The position numbers and the translations under genes are program-made. Source: Galerina marginata (lineage: Eukaryota; Basidiomycota; Agaricomycetes; Agaricales; Galerinaceae). From it: 64,000 nucleotides of DNA. A model generated the notes under the pieces. The model was given only the letters and a program-made list of their open reading frames with translations, was not told the DNA's origin and did not search any database. Below are positions 35,841 through 45,625 of this stretch, one piece after another (position 1 is the stretch's first letter; every line of letters begins with the position of its first letter). The stretch covers positions 1 to 64,000 of the forward strand of contig JAECYW010000029.1 of assembly GCA_023014335.1 (NCBI GenBank), given 5' to 3'.

Positions 35841-38390
35841 TCAAAGATCTAAATTTCTCAGCAAGACAGAAATATCTACGATTCCAGAGTCATTGTCAGG
35901 CAGGAATTGAGCCCTTTCCGCCCGTAAGCTGCTGTTGTACTGAAGCAGGAGGGATCGTAGAGACGATGGGACTTTGACAGTAGCTTGAAGGTTCCATTCA
36001 ACTTTTGGTTCTGGCGAACCGGACATGAAAGCCAATGCGTCCAAATTAGTCGTATCGCGGGTACTGACATTGGTCAGTTTACTAAAGACAGATTGGCAAG
36101 CAAGGATAGCAGGAGGGCACTGATTGGTCTTGTGGATAACGGCTCGGAGATTCGCAGACCGAGTAAAGCTTTCTGAAATCGTCTGATCGAGCCGGTCTAT
36201 CACAGTGAACGATTAATAACTAAATCCGACCAAAGGATCTGGGTCAAACATACCGATTTTAAAATTGGTCGGAATCCGCTCAAGCATACCGATTAGTCTC
36301 TCAAACGGAAATGTCCACCACGAATGAACAGGTCCGAATCGGCGAAGATATTCATGCAAGTGTAACGCCATGTGGTGATTGGGACGAAATTGATAGTGAG
36401 GAAATATAGTCTTGATACCCTCCATGTACGCCCTCATATGGATAAGGTATGCAGTGGCAATCGACGGGGAAGTCCTTCTCGATGAAGCCAGAACAACAGC
36501 CGAGATGAGAGATATCGTAACATCAAGAATTTCCTTGCATTTTTGCGAACGACGGTCGTCAGAATTGCGAAGACCCCAAAGACGAATCAAGGAAAGCGGA
36601 AGGTGCGTTATCCCAAGCGTCCTCCACTGATCTGCTTTAAGTTTTCCGTGCGACGCACTTCCCAGGTTCAAAGGCACGGACGTGATCCATGTTGGTGTAG
36701 ATATTTTCGATAAATCAGATCCAATCTGGAGCATTTCCTCGTCCGTCAAGACTTGCCCAAGGCGAGTCGACGTATCGGCACCTGAGTCGCGGTATTCGAC
36801 TTGATCGAAGCGCTGGATTCGATGTATCCAGATAAGTCTGTGCGTCGTCAAGCTCTTCGCACGCGAACGCGAGAGAACTATGATGGAATCTAGTTAACTT
36901 CTTTTCGATGTCAGCAAATGAACCCTGGATCTCAGGGACTTCCTTTCATTTTCCGAGAGGTCGCTTGGAGGTTCAGCGAATTCAGTGGGAACAACAGAGC
37001 CTTCTGATGTCCTGGCTCTGCCAATTCCAATGATACCATTGAAATGCTCTTTGACGAGGCCCAAGAAGAGGTTGTGCATAGCATCAACGACGATACACTT
37101 AGCCAAGTCAAATACGGAAGGCGCGAGAGTTCGGAATAACGGCATGTTGGGATGCAGCATCAGGAGCTCTGGCAAATGCATCGGAGAACTCGCGACACTC
37201 GGCATTGGTCCTGCTCCGCCAAGATTCATAGTTCGTATTTTCCTTGCCCTCTTGAAATTTGGTGCAGTGGCAAATAGAGCAGAAGTGTTGATGATGAAAC
37301 GATGCAAATCCAGCCGTCTGCCGAGCCACAGGAAGGTCATAGACAACAGCGACAAGGGCACAACGCACAACGACCATTTGGACGTTGGCCGGGGTTCCAG
37401 AATTCCATCAAATCATCCACGATCAGTGTAAGGTAAGGGGTAGGCAGGTTCAAAGGCGGTTCAACCGGACCAAGGATTATTATGCCAGCGAGGAACATGT
37501 TCTCCGGCTTGTAACGTTCGCTCAGGGGAAGATTGAGACAAGCGAGGGATATCATCCCGATGGAAACTTTTTTCCCCGCTTGCTTATTCATATGAGGATT
37601 GAAAAAGTCTACGCAAAGGCTGAAGACATAACGACCTTCCCCATCGCCGTCCATGTATAACTTCTTCCCGTCGGGACCCATGAAATTACGGAGCAAGTCA
37701 ACATCCAATACATCTCTCATTTCCTCCGTTTGATTTGCATTTGCCTTCGCCCATGACCCATCCGTGAGATCTTTGTAGCCGGGACGCGAAACCAGCGCTG
37801 CAAACCAATCTTCAAAGTCGAAAGAGACGAAGGGTTTGATGGGAACCTGGATTTCAATATCCTTGATGATCCGAGGTCTTGTAAGGACCGTACCGCAGGA
37901 CGGGCTATTCGGAAATCGCTTGTGACTGCAGCGCTTGGGGTACTCTGCTATCGGACAGCCTTCCTTGTATATCGGCTTGTACGTACGATGGCAGCTAGGG
38001 TGCAGGCAAACAGCATAGATCTTGGTTTTTCCATCGAGTTCAAATTGCCTTGTGGCTGATTCAGGGTCAACTGGAAGATCACTTGACAATTTTGCTGTTT
38101 GATGTGTAATTTCAGCTTCAGATCCGAGCAGAGCGAGTCGGAAAACATAGCCCATCATTTCCAGAACGAAATGGCATCCAGATCTAGGGACCTTCGAGAC
38201 GATCTGCAAAACCACCATGGTAAACACTATCAGTTGGATGACTGGGTTCACCCCGTTCAGGGGGGCGAAAGTGGTGGTCTGTCATCTTATAAGAAAATGA
38301 CACGAAGCGGCAAATTGCTGAAGACAGACATTCAGCCCATAGACCACGTATCGGTGGGAAGGATGATGGATTGCGAATATTCCTAATTGG
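35841..38390 (-). pseudogene. Plavaka/CACTA (Tnp2-like) transposase, left copy
   Basis: Three minus-strand blocks. 38251-37337: KKVSIGMISLACLNLPLSER, PENMFLAGIIILGPVEPPL and LIVDDLMEFWNPG. 37377-36894, in two frames: VRCALVAVVYDLPVARQTAG, HFCSIC, then FDLAKCIVVDAMHNLFLGLV. 36851-35841: VTSVPLNLGSASHGKLKADQ, FRRFGPVHSWWTFPFERL, GMLERIPTNFKIG and the tail SANLRAVIHKTNQCPP. These are signature segments of the CACTA-related Plavaka transposases of basidiomycetes, which cut and paste DNA in the nucleus. The frame is lost near 37370 and 36890, so this copy is probably inactive unless introns restore it. 36690-38390 lies inside the near-perfect inverted repeat. Confidence 0.8.
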
Positions 38391-38955
38391 AATAACCTCC
38401 TCAGAAGGTTGGATTCGACTGCTCCAAACTCAACGGCCGTTGACACAATGTGACTCTCCGAGTCGGTGATCTGAGTAACCGCAGATAGGGAGACGAAGAG
38501 TCAGAGTTGCTGTTGACCACTCGCAGAGGATGAATTAGAGTCGCCGATCACTGCTGGAAGGCACGATTGCACGGTCGTCGTCGATGACGACGGTCTAGTA
38601 TGATATAGCCGACCCAGGCGGTAAACAGTAGTGGAGGAAGAGGAAGCCATTGAAGAGACGATTTGCAGCGAAATTAGATTCAGCATGCATGAGGTTCCTG
38701 ACCCTGCGGAACCAGCCTTCCTGAGCCACCAGCACCATGAGGCTCCGGATGCGCTAGGTCAAGGTTGGGTCCACCAGATTTGATCGAAAGCGTTCTCTTG
38801 AGCAGCATGACGTCGGGGGTTGGGGTAGCACATGCGGGCACGCGATATGTTGGGAATTCGAAATGAACGACGTTGAGGGCGCCGCCCAAGCGGGTTCTTG
38901 GGCTAATGGCCATACGAGTGCAGTCCAAGTTCCGTTGCTAGCCAGAGTGAAGAGG
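38391..38955 (-). repeat. Repeat X tail fragment (left arm)
   Basis: Matches the outer part of X3 (43561-44310) from CCTCCTCAGAAGGTTG to CAGAGTGAAGAGGTCC, and lies directly upstream of the transposase. At 38955 it passes into RPB1 sequence at AGAGGTCCTCCAGAGC; the shared GGTCC/GGACC bases could be junction microhomology. Confidence 0.75.
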
Positions 38956-40555
38956 TCCTCCAGAGCTTTCGCTAGTCGACGTTGGATATAAACCAGTTTC
39001 AGCGGTCTTGACAGCAGTATCAATGAGACCTCACGACCTGCCATAGCATGGAAGAAGAATTCCTTGGCAGTCAGGCCGCGAAGATATGAATTCTCGACAA
39101 ATCCACACGTCTCTGGACTGAAGTCGTCTTCAGTGAAGTGCGGTAGGGAATGGCATATGACGACCTTTGGCAGATTGCTGTCCAACACAGACAGTTGCGA
39201 AATGTTGATGAATGAACCCTTTGAACCGGCAACCACCATCTGCTTTACATTGTTGTCCTCCTTGAAGTGCTTTTGAGCATATTGACCACATATGACACGG
39301 GCCAAGTTGAGCTGCCGTTCCACCAAATTCTCAAAGGATTCGCGGATCGTCACACCAGACACAGCTTTCATACAGTCATGAATAGCATCGTTAATCATCT
39401 GAGCCACGTTCGCCTTCCACGCGGCAATGTGTTGGGTGATGTATGACGTAGTTGCAGAGTCGGCAATAGTATCGCCAATGCTGAAGTCGTTATGGAAGAG
39501 CCAGAAATTTTCGACCATCTGGATGCCAGTAAACAATTGGCAAGTGCCGTCGGGCCCCTTCTCACAGAACATGACAGGCACTAAACCACCCTGCGACGCT
39601 CCAACGGTCTTCTCTTCTCGACGATTCCAAATATCAGCTCGCCGTTCTCGATCAAAACACCGTCGTCAAAAATGAGAGTAAACGATTTTGGGTCTGGCGC
39701 ACGGTGGATGTTGATACTTGCCACGGGGAATGGTCAAGCTGAGGATTTGCTTTCCTGCCCACAGAGTCTTCGGCTTGAGGACGGCAGAAATCAGAATGGC
39801 GCCGTGCCATTCAAGGACCCACAAAAGGATGTTTGCACGTGATTCCAGTCCAAGAAGGTATCGCAAGCATGAACTTTCAAATGCTGCAAAGTATCTTGCA
39901 CAATACCATGACGGGTTTGTGGGCTTGGGGAGAAATAATATGTGTTTTGCAGTTGGCAACGCAGGACCCAACTTAAACCGACAGGTTCAGGCGGAAGGCT
40001 ATGTTGACAATATTAGCAAAAGAAACACAGTCACGAACCCCTGGACACTTACTGGAATAGGACCTAAGCCTGACGCAATGACTCATCGTACTCGTCTTAT
40101 GCAGAGAGGGTTGACGATTGAACAATACAAAACTACAAATGAGATTAATTTCCGTGGTCTCAAAAAAAACCTGGATAGTGCTTACTCTCCGTGCCGTTCG
40201 ACGATCCAGCCATACTGAAGGAAAGCGTCAGCACGCTTGTTATAACAAAAATTGATTCATTTGCTGGTGTCCCGAACTACATATCTTGCTCCTGGGTATG
40301 TCGTGAGGCCGTTTCCAACTTGCTCTGGAAGATATGGGATGTTGTACAGTGTTACTGGAAAGGGGTTAGATCAAAGACTAGACCGAAGTGTAAATAGAAT
40401 GGTACCTCTCTCAGGATAAGTTAAGTTCAGAGCTATATTCTCCGGCACACCAACTTCGTCCAGACCCATTCCGGTTTGGCGTACTCGTCTGAGAGGCCCA
40501 GGAGATGAAAATCGTGATCCGACATCTTTTTGAAGACAATGTAAACCTCAGAAGG
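38950..40555 (-). pseudogene. RPB1: Captured RPB1 fragment (RNA polymerase II largest subunit), left arm
   Basis: Reading the minus strand gives RPB1 in order: [167 protein letters not shown] and YIQRRLAKALEDL. Introns are still present (for example after LTYPER and after IVERH), so genomic DNA was copied, not mRNA. It is broken by in-frame stops, by frameshifts (at VMGIV-, IPRG and GREGL-equivalent positions) and by a large deletion between PEW and LNLTYPER; the active-site loop is missing. It cannot make a polymerase subunit. Confidence 0.9.
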
Positions 40556-41233
40556 CGCGCACTGACGAACAACGAAGAAACAATAGGCGAAATAAAGATA
40601 GTCATTCCGCCAGGACTGGTGACGTCGCTGACTCGATGTCGACCTTGACAATATAATGAGGATACGGGGAGTGATATGCGACCTTTATGACTTGGGAGAA
40701 ATGTTGCTGGGAGATAAATCAAATACTGCTCCTGAAGGTCTAGACATTGAATCACGTCCCCCGAACTTGGCTCGCAAGCCTGGTCCAGCAGAAATGAGAG
40801 ATACAGAGTCGACGACGTAGTAGTACTTGCTGCAAAGCCCTGCGATTTCAGTCCACCAATGCCACCAGCGCCTTTGGGCTCCGGAATAGCTAAGTTGGTT
40901 CACCAGGCTCGACCGGGGCAGACTTCTCGGCGTCCGAATTGACTTCCTACACAAAGAATTTTGAGAAGCCGAAGCGGGGCTTCACAAGTCGCTCGAGCGT
41001 CATTCAAATTGTAAGAAAACTTGATTCTAAGAAGTCGGAATACAGCAGCGTGCCAGCGATAGCGATTTGGCCCAGTCCGATGCAAAACCCAGTGGCGATA
41101 CCGTGCACAACCTGGATGACAGAGGAATGAGCAGCGGGTGATCGCGCTACTCCTCTGCTAATTCTACGACTCCGATCTGGTCTTGAGGCAGTGAGGCGAG
41201 GTCGAGGGTTGAGCTTGACATGCTTGACATAAA
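40556..41233 (+). repeat. Repeat X head fragment (left arm)
   Basis: From 40835 it equals 27187-27583 of X1 in the same orientation with few differences, and it equals 44952-45625 in reverse complement. At 41233 (GCTTGACATGCTTGACAT) it breaks off into the ACC1 fragment. Confidence 0.75.
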
Positions 41234-42940
41234 TACAGGATGTGCATGTAGGAGACGCCAACTGTGCGCGACGCAGCCGCAAACACTTGTAAGTAGTAGA
41301 TATCGTGGTCCCAGGTATCGAGGGTCAGGCAAATAGGAAGCGGTCCGTCCTTGATCTCACGCACACAGGAAAGTCGTTCAAGGATGACCGCCTCTTTGGA
41401 GGTCGCTGCTAGCATTAAATGTGAAAATCCATTCTTGGATGTATTATATGTATAGGCTTCTCATTCGACCACATTGTTCAGAGCAGAGGCCCTGGTCAAG
41501 ATGATAAGTTCGGCCTTCGACTTGAGCGGCACATTCTCCGAGACCGACGAGGTATGCACCAATGCCGACTGAGAACGGTGACAAGTATAATTGTGAAAAT
41601 GTCGTCATAAGCTCTGGAGGTTTCTCCGGCAAGAAGGCCAGAGCCTTTCCAGTATTCGACACCAAGACCATCCTGCATTTCAATAACATATGTGATCTAG
41701 TTACGGCGTTGGCCAGCTCCTTGAATCACCAAGGTCGTCACAGAATCCGGGCCAGTCTCTTTGGTTTAAGGTTGGTTTACGGTCGTTTTCGGGTGTAAGA
41801 TAGCTAACACCTTTCTCATGGCGTTTAGGATCGTTCGCCGACAAGTATATACATGGCAGGTCTTGATCGCGAGCATACTGTGTGACCAAAGGAACCGATC
41901 TTGTAAGTGCTGTCGTTGGTGATGACAACAGCTTTTCGGCCTCTGAGGGAAGTCGAGGGTTCATTCAAGACGAGTTCTTTGGATTCTAAGAATACCTTCG
42001 GCAAAACAAGGAGGATAAGTCTTGCGAGCCTTGATCCAAACGTCGGGCAAAGCCTGGTAACGCTAAAGCTGCAAAGACTCCTTGGTAGGGCATGCCTGAT
42101 GAACGGGTAAAAGGTGCAAATGGCCTTTGTCGCCGATGAACTTGAGGATGGTAGTTCCTTTGTCCGCAATGATTTCTTGATATCCACCGTAGGCGACAAC
42201 GAAACCAGATACATTTTCGACGACGCAGAGTATGGGGGTCACGTTGACTTCGCTGGCAAGAGCTATCCTAATCTCTGAACCAGTAACATGGAGACGTCAT
42301 AGGCGCTAACCATTCAACGGAGCCTGAGATGGCAGCCAGTACATCTTCGTAATCAACAGCGGTTATTCACGAAGGTGTGGTTGCAATCTGCATTCTGATG
42401 TTCGGCGCTGACGATTTCAATGGCGTCAAGGTTGCTCGTCACAAACCGGTCCGTATCAGAAATGAGATATTCCGAGGTGCTCATCATGAAGAAGCGGTTG
42501 TCAAGCTGATTTTCGCGTGCGACAGCATGGTATATGTGAATTTGCTTCAACAAAACATGGTTTCAGATTGCAGTCGGACAGGCGGCAAAGTTCCAACTGG
42601 AGGGCCAAAGCTGGTTCGATATTATGAATGGTCTGCTCTTCTTTCCAGATTCCCTCAGAGCCACGCAAGGTGAAGTAAGCCGGTTATTCGTCACGACGGC
42701 AGAGAAGGATGGAGATGCGGCAAACCCCACAGCAAGTAAGGATTTCAGTATGATTGTTCACGAAGTTCAAGTTGACCATTTCTTTCTTCCAGTCGCCAAT
42801 GTCCTCCTCATCGCGGAAAATACGAAGAGCTACATTGGCAACATTGGGTGTTGGCTATTAGGACTATGTCGCTCTCAGGATGCCCGTGCATCGACGGCAG
42901 GCAGCATGGAGACCACTGCATCGAAACCTTTGTATCCATG
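41234..42940 (-). pseudogene. ACC1: Captured ACC1 fragment (acetyl-CoA carboxylase), spacer copy
   Basis: Minus-strand blocks match the central and carboxyltransferase part of acetyl-CoA carboxylase in order: NIEPALALQLELCRLSD (about 42640), YLISDTDRFVT and LDAIEIVSAEHQNADCNH (42353-42553), RLHVTGSEIRIAL, VVENVSGFVVAYGGYQEI, DKGTTILKFIGDKGHLHL, HQAYPTKESLQ, KVFLESKELVLNEPS, NDSTYKIGSFG, QYARDQDLPCIYLSA, NDPKRHEKGVSYL, SVGIGAYLVGLGE and DGPLPICLTLDTWDHDIYY (41330). Frames change repeatedly and stops are frequent. It is a decayed genomic fragment, flanked by X on one side and a transposase fragment on the other. The enzyme normally makes malonyl-CoA; this copy cannot. Confidence 0.88.
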
Positions 42941-43560
42941 AGATCTTCGTAGCCGGGACGCGAAACCAGCGGTGCAAACCAATCGTTAAAGTCGAAAGAG
43001 ACGAAGGGTTTGATGGGAACCTGGATTTCAATATCCTTGATGATCCGAGGTCTTGTAAGAACCGTACCGCAGGACGGGCTATTCGGAAATCCCTTGTAAC
43101 TGCAGCGGTTTGGGTGCTGTGCTATCGGGCGGCCTCGCTTGTATATCGGCTTGTATGTATGATGGCAGCCAGGGTGCGAGCAAACAGCATAGATCGTGGT
43201 TTTTCCATCGAGTTCAAATTGCCTTGTGGCTGATTCAGGGTCAACTGGAAGATCACTTAACAATTGTGTTGTTTGAGGTGTAATTTCAGCCCAGATCCGA
43301 GCAGAGCGAGTCGGAGAACACAGCCCATCATTTCCAGAACGAAATGGCATCCAGATCTAGGGACCTTCGAGACGATCTGCAAAACCACCATGGTAAACAC
43401 TATCAGTTAGATGACCGGGTTCACCCCTTCAGGATGGGGCGAAAGTGGCGGTCTGTCATATAATAAGAAAATGACACGAAGCGGCAAATTGCCGAAGGCA
43501 GATATTCAGCCCATAGCCACGTATTTGTGAGAAGGATGATCAATTGCGAATATTCCAATT
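42941..43560 (-). pseudogene. Plavaka transposase N-terminal fragment (spacer)
   Basis: Diverged copy of 37775-38390 on the same strand. It shares LPVDPESATRQFELDGKT, SPSCGTVLTRPRIIKDIEIQ and PIKPFVSFDF.DWFA with the left-arm transposase. It stops abruptly at VSRPGYEDLMD, where ACC1 sequence begins (42941). It is not part of the near-perfect inverted repeat. Confidence 0.8.
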
Positions 43561-45625
43561 TGGAATAACCTCCTCAGAAGGTTGCATTCGACTGCTTCAA
43601 ACTCAACGGCCATTGATCCAGTGTGACTCTCCGAGTCAATGTTCTGAGTAACCACAGAAAGGGAGACGAAGAGTTAAAGTTGCTGTTGACCACTCGCAGA
43701 GGATGAATTAGAGTCGCCGGTCACTGTTGGAAGGCACGATGGCACGTTGGGGGAGTCCCGAGAGGGAAACCTCGCAAGGGAGACTCGGGCTGGCTGGTTG
43801 GCTGGCTATGGATGTGGTTGCTGGTAAGCGTGATCTGATTGGTCATAGCTAGCTACGAGTCCGTAGGTACTATAGTCGACCTAATGCAGTGGGATGCGCT
43901 CCCAGCACTGCCACAACGTTCATCGTCGATGACGACGGTCTAGTATGATATAGCCGACCCAGGCGGTAAACAGTAGTGGAGGAAGAGGAAGCCATTGAAG
44001 AGACGATTTGCAGCGAAATTAGATTCCGCATGCAAGAGGTTCCTGACCCTGCGGAACCAGCCCTCCTGAGCTACCAGCACCATGAGGCTCCGGATGTGCT
44101 AGGTCAAGGTTAGGTCCACCAGGCTTGATCGAAAGCGTTCTCTTGGGCAGCATGACGTCGGGGGTTGGGGTAGCACATGCGGGCACGCGATATGTTGGGA
44201 ATTCGAAATGAACGAAGTTGAGGGCGCCGCCCAACCGGGTTCTTGGGCTAATGGTCATACGAGTGCAGCCCAATCCGTTGCTAGCCAGAGTGAAGAGGTC
44301 CGAACGCCAATGGGCGTTGCAGAAATCTAGAGTCCATAAAGTGTAGTCAATCCAGATGGGGGGAAGGACCACAGCGACGTTTCCGTGCTAGCGATTCAAC
44401 CGGCTCCATAGGTAGATCTACAGCAGCGTCTCAGCGTTGGTGGACTAAGCGTCGTTCTGGAAACTCCAGAATGAAGTCTGCACTGCTCGCAATGGCAGTT
44501 CAACGACGAAGGCGCCGCATATAACCACTTGATTCAGAGACATTCGAAGCTTAGTTGAGTTTTGAAAAAAATGAATAGAGAGCACTAACAATTTGGGCTT
44601 TGCAGACAAATCTCGCTGCGCAATTTGTTCAAAGTGGTCGTAAGGCCCTGTTTGAAGATGAATAAGCGCACGCTGAGAGGCACACAGTCCACTTACCGCG
44701 TCATCGGCCTACGGCGTAAGGACAATAATTTGGGTTCGCCTATGGGATGTGTAACGGGAAGTCTGAGGGGTTTTTTGCTAGCTCGCACCAAGGTGAAAGG
44801 AGCAGGCCCTTCAGAGCCAATAGACAACGACGCAGAACCACTTGCTTGCACCATCTGGCGAAAGGAGTGGTCAAGACGCGCAGATCTAGAAGAAGAGCTC
44901 CGACGGGTAACCGGGAGTTTGGAAAGCCAAACAGAGTTAAACATCACGATTTGCATGTCAAGCATGTCAAGCTCAACCCTCGACCTCGCCTCACTGCCTC
45001 AAGACCAGATCTGAGTCGTAGAATTAGCAGAGGAGTAGCGCGATCACCCGCTGCTCATTCCTCTGTCATCCAGGTTGTGCACGGTATCGCCACTGGGTTT
45101 TGCATCGGACTGGGCCAAATCGCTATCGCTGGCACGCTGCTGTATTCCGACTTCTTAGAATCAAGTTTTCTTACAATTTGAATGACGCTCGAGCGACTTG
45201 TGAAGCCCCGCTTCGGCTTCTCAAAATTCTTTGTGTAGGAAGTCAATTCGGACGCCGAGAAGTCTGCCCCGGTCGAGCCTGGTGAACCAACTTAGCTATT
45301 CCGGAGCCCAAAGGCGCTGGTGGCATTGGTGGACTGAAATCGCAGGGCTTTGCAGCAAGTACTACTACGTCGTCGACTCTGTATCTCTCATTTCTGCTGG
45401 ACCAGGCTTGCGAGCCAAGTTCGGGGGACGTGATTCAATGTCTAGACCTTCAGGAGCAGTATTTGATTTATCTCCCAGCAACATTTCTCCCAAGTCATAA
45501 AGGTCGCATATCACTCCCCGTATCCTCATTATATTGTCAAGGTCGACATCGAGTCAGCGACGTCACCAGTCCTGGCGGAATGACTATCTTTATTTCGCCT
45601 ATTGTTTCTTCGTTGTTCGTCAGTG
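43561..45625 (-). repeat. Composite transposon repeat X, copy X3
   Basis: Complete inverted copy of X1: tail (43561-44310), middle (44311-44951) and head (44952-45625). The head lies inside the right arm. A 172-bp insertion sits at 43747-43918. Sequence agreement with X1 and X4 in the middle part is very high by eye, so these copies spread recently. Confidence 0.75.
43747..43918. mobile_element. 172-bp insertion inside X3, structured, unidentified
   Basis: X1 and X4-type sequence runs from GGCACG directly to GTCGTCGATGACG; X3 has about 172 extra bases here. The insert starts TTGGGGGAGTCCCGAGAGGG. It can fold as CCCGAG/CTCGGG enclosing AGG-GAAA-CCT, a GNRA-type tetraloop hairpin. It has no ORF. 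ACGTT occurs at both edges and could be the target-site duplication. Confidence 0.5.

Larger units (their letters stand above)
36690..41233. repeat. Left arm of a 4.54-kb near-perfect inverted repeat
   Basis: Every landmark at position p has its reverse complement at 86185 minus p (for example 38251 to 47934, 40411 to 45774, 36894 to 49291), so there are no indels. I noticed only two substitutions (37183/49002 and 41173/45012). Outside 36690/49495 the two copies suddenly differ by many substitutions and small indels. At 41233/44952 the left arm switches to ACC1 sequence while the right continues in repeat X. Confidence 0.92.

Noticed and set aside
38754..39581. A single 275-aa ORF, tempting as an intact gene, and its mirror copy 46604-47431
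   Set aside because: It is an open part of a broken RPB1 fragment fused to repeat X; frame changes within it destroy the RPB1 reading before the fusion.
42624..42941. Plus-strand ORF beginning MNGLLFFPDSLRATQ
   Set aside because: It is the antisense shadow of the minus-strand ACC1 fragment. The same antisense frame appears at 57317-57625 opposite the plus-strand ACC1 copy.
43747..43918. Hammerhead ribozyme in the X3 insertion
   Set aside because: GAAAC is present but the CUGAUGA core is not; only CTGATTG is seen.
44625..45014. 129-aa ORF conserved in the three X copies, as a real transposon protein
   Set aside because: The opposite strand is equally open (44693-44965) and conservation is at the DNA level between recent copies, so protein-level selection cannot be inferred.
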